From Phoronis australis (Eukaryota > Phoronida > Phoronidae): a stretch of 43,592 nt of DNA. The translations under genes were made by a program, and so were the position numbers. The number at the start of each line of letters is the position of its first letter. Position 1 is the first letter of the stretch. This document shows, piece by piece, positions 1 through 11,600 of this stretch. The stretch covers positions 545,975 through 589,566 of the forward strand of contig NMRA01000086.1 of the NCBI GenBank assembly GCA_002633005.1, in the 5' to 3' direction. Below the pieces are notes generated by a model that saw only the letters and a program-made list of their open reading frames with translations, did no database searches and had not been told where the DNA came from.

Positions 1-2649
1 GGGATATGCTTGAGAGCCACAAAGTGTGCTAAAATGGTAGAAAATTAGGCGTAACATTTCTATAGGAGATAAAAGGTTGATTACCGCAGAAGGCCGATGT
101 CTTAAATGCCCAGAAAAAATTAGGAAGGCAAGGTGACTTGCCAAGAAAACGGCAGTCGGGGCACTCTAAAGGAAAGTACTTCAACCAATTCCAATTATCC
201 GGTGCAACTTCTCTCACTCGACGGTGTTGTTTCACGACACCGCAACCTCCCAAAAAAACGAAACGCGGAGGGTGAGATATTACAGAGTACAACTAGCAAT
301 GATTTGACAGTTGAGCTTGAGAAAACCCAGTGTTGAGCTATCCTTTATTAAAGACGTTCAATTTTCCGTTGAGAATCTGACTGAAGTCATAGATGAATGC
401 GACGGGAAGGATATCGAGGAGTACACGGAGAGAAAGGAAGCTTTAAAGATTGCTTTCTTTGAAGACCAGGAGCGAAACCGTGAATAATAAATTAATGAAA
501 AATGCATGGTATAGACACAATTAGAAGCTTTCAAACTATTGCGTTTGTGTGCTGTCCATATTAATATTTATTCTTGGATACAGGTTCCCACCTCAAAATG
601 AATTTCCCACGGTCGTTCTTTATGCCGATAGCAATTTTTTCGTCAACTGGATTAGAACAGGAATCAAAGATCTCTCGCGCGCTCAGTCTATGGTTCTGAC
701 ACTTCAAACTTTTGTCAACACGATAGCTAGCCTCAGAAAGTTCGATGTTGACCTAGTTCTAAACTTCTCTGCAACCCACTGTAAGGGGATGAAAACAATT
801 CAAAGTCCGCTCCTTGAAATAGGGCTTGCTTAGCTGGAATTTAGAACTGCGGTCATGGGAGTGTTTTCACCTCCTGATGGCGAAGCGATCGAGTTAGCTG
901 TGGTATCTTCATCAGCGCGTGATCTCAGCGGGAGGTCACCGCTTTATCCACTCAAGCGCTCGACAACAACTAAACTTACGAGAGTCTCAGAACTCCCACA
1001 TGCAAATTTGATATGCAAATAAGGGAGTACTTGACTACTGCGCCATCTATACATCGACGGAAAAGCTTAAACACCCGTGACTGCGTGTGGGAAATTGCGA
1101 TTGCGTGCGCTGAAGTCGACATTTTCAAAGTACAATTACACCACTGTTTAAGGTTGCAAAGTGAGTTTTTTTGATATCCTTCTATAGAAAAAGCTTTAAT
1201 CTCTCTGATGAAATTATCTGTTTCCTTTTAAACGAAACTTAAGTCCTAAAATTAGTCCGGGGAAGGAGGCCAAAAACGGCGGTTTAGCTAGTTGTCCCTT
1301 CCTGGTTATCTCTTCCTGCTATTACTGAGTTTAGGTACATAACTGACAGGCGGACAGACAGACGTCAGTGACTGAGTCTTTAAGGGACTTGGGGACGGCA
1401 CTGCCCGGCTATAAGAACCAGTGATTAGTGCTGTGCATCTACTCTGCATAATTTTTTTGTAACCATATTTGTTCATTGTATGCAGCGAGCATCAACTGTC
1501 AATATTTTGTTTTTATATGTTCAGAAGAACGTGAGCAAACTTGAACGCTATGGCTTATGAGCTCAACTAAGTTACATTCGGAGTCGTTGCATAGTTTTCA
1601 AACTTTACTCCCAAAAATGAACAATCTCGTCAATAAGGCCATGCGCAACTTTATTGTTGTTTCTGTTGTTCTGTAATTTATTCGTAATGCTTATTTATTG
1701 GTCACCTCATTCAAGTGGCCCTACTGTAGGCTGCTGACTCACGACTGTGTAGTTTCGCTAAGATAAGGATACCATTTCAGACATTTCTTACAACGTAAAG
1801 AGACAAAGTAGGTTTCAGGGCAAAAAAAACATTTCCAATACCGATGTAAAGGTTTGACTTTTTCCATCGCCGGCTACAACAATCTAAGTATGCAACAAAA
1901 GGTTTTCTAATCATCCATTTCTTAAATTTTTGGTTGCTGACTGAAAAGGCAGACTCATTTTAACAACTTTTGATCTCTTCTTGTATTGCGGCGATTTCCG
2001 GCCGGGATTCGATGACACTAATTGGCCCGCGTTCCTTGAAAAAAAAAACAATAGTGCAGCTTGGCGGTGCGACCCGGCAATTATGCCGCGACCGGCGCAA
2101 GAGGTGAGGCCCAGTCAGAAGTTAACTTAGTGGCAAACTTGTCCGATTTTATTAATTGATCGAAAATCGGCCTAACCCTACTTGGCACGAACTATACTCC
2201 TAACGAATTTTCAGAAAACTTTCAAAACGAAAATTAAAATAAAAACTTTTGATCCCGGCCCCCGTACCTTACGATGGTTTTGAATATTAAGACGCGATAA
2301 CACCTGAAAAAGCTTACTTGTCTCTGTCACCGGCAAACTTTCCACTCACTTTTAAACATTTCATTTCAATAGTATAGATCGATACGAAAGATGACATAAC
2401 TGTCCCGAAATCGAATTAACATTAAACCTACATCTTGTCTGAGCATCCTTGTCGTCTGCAGTGTTTGCTCACGTTGACTAGTTCACTCAGCCACCACGAG
2501 AGAGCAATAGTAGGTTATTTGATCCAATCGTCGCTCGAGTTACTCGTCCATTCCGTAATTACGGAAGTTACTCATTTTGGAATGATCTTGAGCAACAATA
2601 TTTGTTTACGTTTTTATTAAATTAGTCTACCGTTCATTTCGATTTCAAG
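1..2649. other. upstream non-coding stretch
   Basis: No gene is recognised here. Two open frames on the + strand look partly protein-like: about 333-486 (acidic, ending in a stop near 486) and 549-833 (about 94 codons). No family was recognised for either, and stops and frame changes separate them, so a decayed mobile-element gene is the simplest reading. The part nearest CHMP1A exon 1 should contain its promoter and 5' UTR, but no clear TATA box or CpG-rich core was picked out by eye. Confidence 0.5.
549..833 (+). pseudogene. unidentified open frame, possible element remnant
   Basis: The frame is open for about 94 codons and contains a mixed hydrophobic and polar sequence that reads like real protein (for example YADSNFFVNWIRTG in the middle part). 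I do not recognise the family. It lies about 60 bases downstream of another open stretch (333-486) in a different frame, which ends with a stop. That pattern suggests a broken gene or retroelement fragment. A last exon of a gene starting left of the window is possible but I see no decisive acceptor. Confidence 0.25.
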
Positions 2650-2662
2650 ATGAAAATGCAAG
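2650..2662 (+). CDS. CHMP1A: CHMP1A coding exon 1 (start codon exon)
   Basis: ATG AAA ATG CAA G followed by the strong donor GTAAGT. The final G completes the GAT (Asp) codon opened at 4910, giving MKMQ-D-TLFQLK. Two in-frame ATGs lie 6 bases apart, both with A at -3. No other nearby ATG and donor produced the family N-terminus, but the exon is tiny and rests on phase and motif fit, not length. Confidence 0.8.
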
Positions 2663-5600
2663 GTAAGTATCTTCTTACATCAGTATGTAGCCACTTACAG
2701 GACGTCTTGCACTACGTATTTGTTCTTTGGTAAACAGCTCGGCATGAATACAAGTCAAAAGTGTAAAGAAAAAACTGTGTCACTGCCACTGGCACTGGAT
2801 TGGATAAGTTTCCCTGACTACACTATAGCCAACCAGCTAGCTGCATGAAGACTATTGTCAAAATACAGCTGGTACCTCTGTGTGTTCCGTGCTGACAGAC
2901 CTCGAAATTGCACACTGTCTGGATAGTTCTGCTTGTCAGTGAAACTTATCAACATGTAAAGCTAAAGACAGGCAGGGCATGTAAAATCTGGGAGTCAGCC
3001 GACACTCACCTTGCCCGTTACAACTGTTTAAATGAAAAACAATCTAATCAACTTCATTTTCTTGTGTAATTCTCCGCCTTGTGTAACAATTAGAAAAAAA
3101 TCATCAGGATAACTATCGTCTGGCTCCAATGGTCGTCTGCCATCTTTCGTGTGTCTTCGCTCAGACCGGCAATAAGTCAGTATGAAAGGGCTTTAATACA
3201 TTTAACTTTGCTACTATCAAGGCTTCAAAGTTAACTGTGGTTAACATCGAAGTTAGCGATAGTGGTCCCATCACCTTCACAGTTGTAGTTCAGTAAAGTT
3301 ATTGCAAGGCGGCGCAAGGTCCTTGCTGTTTTTGACACTGCTTGCCATCAAAGACCTCTTCTTCTCCCTTGGTGGAAACTAGAACGTCAACTTCACAAGG
3401 CAGCCAACAGTTGACACGTTGGGATGATGACAATGTACTAGAAAATGACATACCGTTATTTAAAAAAATGACTCTTTCGCAGGCTAATAATAGCTGATCG
3501 GAACAAAGGCGATATGGAGTGGCGGCCTTGTTTTACATACATTGCTGGGGTTTTAGTGAGGGCGAATGTATTGAAATAGTTCACATAAAATTTTGTAAAG
3601 AAATTTTAAATTTGCCTAGCACGGCAATTTCAACGGCTATTAGAGGTGAGATAGGTCGCTACTCCTTGATTGCATACCGACTTCCTAGAATTATGAAAAC
3701 AATCCGTCAAAAATCACATATCATTGCTATGAATGGCAGTACAATATAACGGACAATGTTGATAAACTGTGCTGGGTTAATGAAGTTAAGAAATTGCTAA
3801 TTTCAGTTTGGTTTTGGAGAAGCATGGTACAATCAGGGTGTAGGTTCCGAGAAAAGCTTCTTATCACTTTTTAAACAGAGATGCAAAGATATTGATCAGC
3901 AAAACTGAAAAGAAATTTTGAACAATTTGATTAAGCTGGAAACTTACAGAACTTTTAAGTTAAATAAATGTTTTGAAAATTATTTAGATGTAATTGACTA
4001 TGTAAATGTTAGATCTGATATATGGTAAGATTAAGATATTCAGCCCATGCACTAATGATTGAAAAGGGTAGACACTTGAAACTTAGCAGACCAGAAAGGT
4101 TATGCCCTCTCTGTGTTAGGACATGTGTTGAGTCAGAATATCATTTTGCTACTGAATATCCATTCTACGATGACCTTAGGAAACGGTATTTGCCTGCGTG
4201 GAGCTACAACAATCCCATTGTTACAAAATTCAACAGACTCATGACTATGGAGGAAAAAGATCTTATTTGGTCAACATGTAAATGTGTTCATTTTGCATTC
4301 AAGCGAAGAAGAGCTCTTGTTACTTTTAGTGTTTGACACCTGTATTATATTTGATGATTTGATTGTAACAATAGGGCCAAAGTCACTTCGCTATCAATGC
4401 CTTTTGAGTGTAGAGGGATTCAGGGACGAGTTTGGAGGTAATAGATATATTTCAATTTTTCTTACTTGAACAAATGGTCTGACAAGGTTGTTTACCCATC
4501 CTTTCTTTTATTAGTCAATGAAATTGAAGACTTATCTCTGTGCATTCATTGTTAATGTGCTGAAGGTCAAACAGAAACACTCAGAGGGTTATGGGAAGGT
4601 CACTATCTGCCATCCACACCAAAAAAAGGCAGCACAGAAGGGGATCTTGCTGTGCATTTCTAAAAAATGAAAATCATATTAGCTGGACCTTTTATTCCTA
4701 TCAGTCTCAAAAGTCACCTTAACCTGACATGGTAGGATTTGTATTTTGTTATCATGCAAACCTCAAAAGTTTTTAAAATGAGTTGGGGGGGTTTATCTAA
4801 GAGATGAACACTAGTAGTATTACAGTAAAGTAGTAATCTGTCCTTGTTGTTTAACATCACTTTAGGTTCTTCCTATTATGTTCAAAATTTTTTATTTATG
4901 TTTTTTCAGATACCCTGTTTCAACTGAAGGTGAGTGTCTTTGTGTGAAGATATGTATGTAGATGATGTAGGTGTGTTGTAATTTTCTGAGTATGTGCAAA
5001 TTTCTTCGACTTTAGTGCAAGTGCTACTGAACATAATGCTGGCTTCCTCAGAGGAAGTTAGATTTACGGGGGTCATTGTTTTGTTCAACAGCTCTTGCAT
5101 GGAAGAAAACTTACTGCCATCATACAGAAATGTTTCTTTAAATTTCCAGAAAAAAATGAGTAGGATTGGAGAAACACAACGTTAATCTAGAGACATTTTT
5201 TATGCAATATATTCGAACATTTCTGATAGAAAACGTAATTTTAACTACTAACTTGTGAAATTTTGTTTCTTGCAGCATAAAACTGTATACAAGTCCATGT
5301 CCTGAAAACATTTAAAAATGTGATGATCCTGAGTATAAAGCTTGGTCTTTGGTTTGCGACCGCAATGGTCTCATCCAACCCATGAATAGCGTGTAGATCA
5401 CTTTAATTTTTAGTGGTTGTGCTATCAAGTCTTTGATGTGTCGAGGAATTTGCTGTACATTCTGGGGGTAAACAGTACACGGTTTCTTGTTCAAATCTTG
5501 TTAGCAGAATATTTGTCTAATCAATATTGGGAACAGAGAACGGCACAACCTTTTTTGTTAGTCGACGATTCTGACGGATGACCTCAGATATCATTTGGTG

Positions 5601-8600
5601 ACCTGTGATTGCGTCATGCTAAGTGTTGAGCGCTTACTATATTGTACACATATGAATTAAGATTTTTTGGTGCTTTTAATTTTCTTTCACGAATGGTAAA
5701 GTTGTTGCTTTCTGTTGTGGTGCCAGCTTTTACGCTTTTCTAAAACTTAAAAATTGTTACAGTTTTGTACTAAACAACTTGAGAGACACGCCAAGAAAGC
5801 TGAAAAAGATCAGAAGAAAGAACATGCAAAAGTGAAAAAGGTATGTTCATTCAAAGACTTCAAACTGATATGGTAATTCTAATACCGTAAAAATTCTCCC
5901 GTTTGTGACAGTCTCTAAAATTTGCGACACAAACTGAATTTCCTTTATTCTGAAGATTGGAACGTGGGCAATTTTGATATTCATCATATCCTCTAATGGT
6001 GGTCATTGTGTTTTGTATGAATGTTTGAAATAGCTGCCGACACAACGTTTTCTTGCATCCCAGTGTACATAACCTCTAGGTGGATGATCTCAATTCTTGA
6101 ATTTGAGAATGGCTAATGTGGCTGATTTCTAAAATGTGGTATATGCTTCAATCATGAGCAAAATAATTAATTTTATAGACTGTTCTAACAAGTAACAAGT
6201 CATAACAAGTTTTCCCTTCTTGTTTACTGTTCAAAGAAAGGTAATAAAAAATTCCACAAGGAATGGTCTCAATTCCTGTTAATTTAAAACAATTTGAATT
6301 TTGATCTCTGAAACATTTAACAAAAATTATTGTTATTAAATGCTTACGTACTTATCCTAGAAAGGTTAGTAAGCACGGTGGACTGTGCTGAAAGGGTAAT
6401 GAGCACGGTGGACTGTGCTGAAAGGGTAATGAGCGCGGTGGACTGTCTTGGAAGGGTAATGAGAGCGGTGGACTGTGCTGACAGGGTAATGAGCACGGTG
6501 GACTGTCTTGGAAGGGTAATGAGTGCGGTGGACTGTGCTGAAAGGGTTAAGAGCACGGTGGAGTGTGCTGAAAGGGTAATAAGTTTGGTGGACTGTGCTA
6601 AAAGGATAATGAGCGCAGTAGATTCTATTGAAAGGATAATGAGCACGGTGGACTGTGTTGAAAGGGTAGTGAGCGCGGTGGACTTTGCTGACAGGGTAAT
6701 GAGCGTGGTGGTAAGGGTAATAAACTGACCAGCGTCTCAAGTTGTACTATTACTTTGACTTTTAGGCACTGATGCAGAAAAATGTAGAGGGCGCCAGAAT
6801 ATTTGCAGAGAATGCGATCCGCAAAAAGAATGAAAGTCTCAACTACTTGCGAATGGCTGCCCGAGTGGACGGTGTGGCCAGCAGAGTCCAGTCTGCAGTC
6901 ACCATGCAGGGGGTACTACGTTCAGTCTCTTTGAATTTTAACTATGGCTTGTGAGAAACATTGCTTTGATGTGAAGAACCATTGCTGTATGTTCTGTCCA
7001 ATTTCTCATGTTTTTTAATGGACGTATGACTGAAACAAACGTTTTGAGATATGTTTTTAATGAAGGTACGACTGAAACAAAGGTAATTAAAGAAATGTTT
7101 TGTAGTCAACCTCGGTAACATTTACAGAAATATTCTTGCGGGACAGCAATGATTATAATTTTTTTGAAGATGTTACAGAGCCTTTTTTCTATCTTCTTTA
7201 AAGATCACCAGGGTAGTGATGATGTAATGGAATTAAATAGTCTCAAGCAAGTCATTCTACTGCAAGTCATTCTACTGCAAGTCATTCTACTGCAAGTCAT
7301 TCTACTGCAAGTCATTCTACTGCAAGTCATTCTACTGCTAGTCATTCTACTGCTAGTCATTCTACTGCTAGTCATTCTACTGCTAGTCATTCTACTGCTA
7401 GTCATTCTACTGCAAGTCATTCCACTCTTGTTTCCTACGTAAGTAATTGTCCAAATTGTCATATTTCAAAGACAGATTACTTTGCTATAAACTGAAACCT
7501 TACTAAATGTTATTTTATGTCATGTATATTACAGACTATGCTAGTAAAAGCCTAAATTTTTCTTAATATTTACTTTTGTCAAAAAACGACTTAACTTGTC
7601 AACCATGTTGTGTGCTAAATAAGTGAAAAATTACCATGGGCCCTGTATAATGGCCAGACCAAAATAGGCCATTAATTGACCCAGCCTGCTCTAACAAAAC
7701 ACTGTCTGTGAGTAGACTGACCCAGCTTCACGGCTCACTGCATCCAATCCTAAAAGTTGTGATTCTGCAATGTCTACACTGTGTAAAAAATTACCATGTA
7801 ATGTTGCATTGAATTAGCTGTTTCTAGGTAATTGCTGTTCCAGTAAAATCTGTATGGGAGGGGGGGAAGGCACCTTTTTTTCGCACCCACCACCCATATT
7901 TTTCATTTATTTCTTCAGTCTACCACCCGTAATTTTTTATAAGTTTGAAATGCAACCACCCGTAATTTTTTTTTGTTCTTGTGGTTGACTGCACAGGCGC
8001 TTGAGTTTATCTGTTCCTCCATCACCACTAACGTCATTCATTACTAAGAAAACATATGTTTCTTATATATGGTGATTAGCCATCGAGAAATTCGAGCACC
8101 TGTGGTTAAATGGTGTTATGGGCATGCCAATGAGGAGATCGGAGGGAGTGAAAAAGTCGGAGCTTTTTGCAAGTTGCATTTTTGTTTCAGTTTTTGTTTC
8201 TGTGCGGATTGTTTATAAAATTTACTAAAATTACCCACCATCAAACATTTATGGCCCAATGAAACAACAACGACCTGTAAATTATTATTTTTTTGAAGTA
8301 CGACCACCAGCCATTTTGAATTTAAATCAAACGCAACCACCCATAAATTTTTATTTCAGTTGCCTTACCCCCCACACAGATTTTGCTGGAACAGCCCTAA
8401 AGGAAAATGTGATTCTTCTTTTGCAAACAAATGCCACTTCTCCTCACAGTGGTTTTACCAGTTTGCACACGTGGGGGACACTTTCAGGCATGAGCCGGCA
8501 CACGTGGGGGACACTTTCAGGCATGAGCCAGCACACGTGGGGGACACTTTCAGGCATGAGCCAGCACACGTGGGGGACACTTTCAGGCATGAGCCAGCAC

Positions 8601-11600
8601 ACGTGGGGGACACTTTCAGGCATGAGCCGGCACACGTGGGGGACACTTTCAGGCATGAGCCAGCACACGTGGGGGACACTTTCAGGCATGAGCCAGCACA
8701 CGTGGGGGACACTTTCAGGCATGAGCCAGCACACGTGGGGGACACTTTCAGGCATGAGCCAGCACACGTGGGGGACACTTTCAGGCATGAGCCAGCACAC
8801 GTGGGGGACACTTTCAGGCATGAGCCGGCACACGTGGGGGACACTTTCAGGCATGAGCCAGCACTCAACAGGTTTTGCTGGTTTGTGAAATGCTTGAAAA
8901 AAGTACTTCATTATCGGAGACAGTTAGTAATCTGTGTACAGCTGATCTTCAGTACTAATTTTGATTTTGAATCTGTCAAAATTTCAGGTAGCCAAGAACA
9001 TAGAAGGAGTCACCAAGGCGTTAGATAAGGCCACGTCTTCAATGGACCTAGAAAATATCTCCAAAGTGATGGAGAAATTTGAGTCACAGTTTGAACACCT
9101 TGATGTGCACACATCTGTAAGTAGTGGTTGTGGTGTGTGTTAACATGGCTAAAGCTGAAGATTGCTGTTATTCTTGTTGTTGATGCTCAGGTGCACCATA
9201 TGCTTCTGGTCTACCCTTGATTTGGTGGTCTTAAAGTAGCATTCCTTGCAGACAAAATGATTTACCGCTAGTGTATTGGGAATTTCCGAATATAGGGTCA
9301 TTACCAGATATTTGGGAATTGTTCTTTCAAAAACGTCAAATGAATATATGCCCTAGGGTCTATTCGGAAATGGGGGGGCATATTTTCGGAAAATTTGTCA
9401 AGCATTTTGTGATGCAGTTTTTGCTAAACAAACAATATTTGTAAAGATTTTTTTTGAAATAAACACGTCCTTTCATCATATCTGTCAGGGTGTCTGGCAT
9501 CCACAGCTGTATCTCATGAACCACTTGCGGGGTCTTATAAAAATTTTGCAGTTATGTTCCTTTGTGGCTGGTGATGAGTTTCAAATCAACCCAAATACCG
9601 TTGTGCCCCCTAGTGGTAATTTTAGTTTTTTACATTTGGTTCAGTCTGTATCTTTAGAGTTCCTTGACGAATTTTCTTGAAATTCGGCGCGGATGGATTG
9701 GATCAATTTTACGCCACCTTGTGGACATTTTTATGCGCCCACATATTTGTATGTGGGGACATATTGCCGTCATCTCTGTCTGGGCATCCAGCGTCTGCAG
9801 CTGGCAGATGTGTTCCTATGAAGCTGACAACGAATTTTGGATGAATCGAACTACCGGTGTGCCTTCTAGTGGCAATTTTAATTTTTTACATTTACCTCAA
9901 ATCAGTTCTGTATCTTCAAAGGTCGTCAACAGATTTTCATGAAATTTGGCACATAGGCATCTATTAGCGAGTTGATGCTATTTTCTGGTTTTCAGATGGA
10001 TTCAAGGTGTTTTGCGCCACCTAGTGGCCATTTTTACTGTTTTCAAGTCTACCCCTCTATCAACCAAACCACTCTAAGGATGATTGTGAAAATTGGCATT
10101 TATGTTCTTAGTGTAAAGAAGATGGTTAGCGATTATTTTCCGACGACTTCGGCTATTGTGGCGCCTCCTAAGGGCAGTTTGTTGGGCCTATAGATGTGTT
10201 CCTATAAAGCTGATGACAGATGATGATGAATTTCAGACAGATCCGACTACCAGTGTGCCCCCTAGTGGCAATTTTATTTTTTATGTTTACCTCTTTATCT
10301 TAAGGATCCTCCACAGATTTTCATGAAATTTGTCACATAGGCATCTACGAGTGAGATGACGCTATCCTGTTTTCAGATGGATTTGAGGTATTTTGTGCCA
10401 TGTGGTGGCCATTTTTCTGTTTTTTGAGTCTGTTTTTAGCATCCGCCCCTCTATCAACCAAACCACTCTAAGGATGATTGTGAAAATTGGCATATATGTT
10501 CTCAGTGTGAAGAGGACAGTTGACTATGATTTTCCGACGACTTTGACTACTGTGGTGCCTCCTAGTGGAAGTTGCACCTATAGCTGTATCTCCTAAACCC
10601 ACTGCAGGATCTTTATTAAATTTATCATGTATATTTAATATATGAAGTTGATCGCGCAGGTCTATGACTGTCTGACCAATCTAACAAACACTGTGACCTC
10701 TGGTGGCAATTTAAGTTTTTTGTCATTTTTCTCTGTTTCTTTAGAGTTCCTGGACGGACTTTTATGCAATTTGGTAAATAGAAGACAAATTATTAAAGAA
10801 ACGATGATATGTTCCCGTTTTCAGAGAGATTCGATGTATTTTGCGCCACCTTGTAGCCATTTTTACTGTTTTGATCCTGTTTTTTGCCATGTGCCCCTTT
10901 ATTTGCCAAACCACTGTAAGGATGATTATGAAAATTGACATATGACTGTGTTCCTACTGAGAAAAGGATGGTTTACGATGATCTTCAGACAGCTCCAACG
11001 TGGCTCTTCCTAGTGGCAGTTTTTTTTGTGTCAGTGGCTGTGTCTCCTAAACTCTCTGCAAGACCTTTGTTAATTTTTCTGTCTTCTTCGTTATCTTTGG
11101 AGTTAAGCGATGACATCTTTCTGTTTTCAGATGGATTTGACATAGTGCATGCCACCTTGTGGCCGTTTTTATTATTATATACTTCAGTCAGTTTTTAGCG
11201 AAACCACTCTTTGGATAATTATGAAATTTGTCATATATGTTCGTACTGGGAAGAGGACAGGTGACGATAATTTTTGAATGGGTCCGACTACTGTGGTGCC
11301 TCCTAGTGCATATTTTTGCATCTGTGGCTGTGGTTCATAGGGGCAATTTGTCTTAAGTTTGTATCTTTGGAGATTTTGATGGATTTTCATGACATTTGGC
11401 ACATTGCTTTGAGAGATGGAGACACATTCCCATTTTTGGATGGGTTTAATGCATTCTGTGCCATTTAATGGTCATTTTTATCATACTAATACACCCCCTA
11501 GAAGCACGCTGTTTGCGGTGCAGTTGTGGCCACATTTCAACGTTCCGCATTGCTCGTTTTATTTTTGAGTCCGTTTTCTGATGTCTGCTTCTTTATCTAT

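Noticed and set aside
6330-6740. Open frames of 100-132 codons on both strands
   Set aside because: Same cause with the 30-bp minisatellite; low-complexity repeated peptides and no start or splice support.
8259-9028. Long open frames on both strands (up to 222 codons) across the 33-bp array
   Set aside because: They exist because the unit is a multiple of three without stops; four frames are open at once and the array is intronic in CHMP1A.
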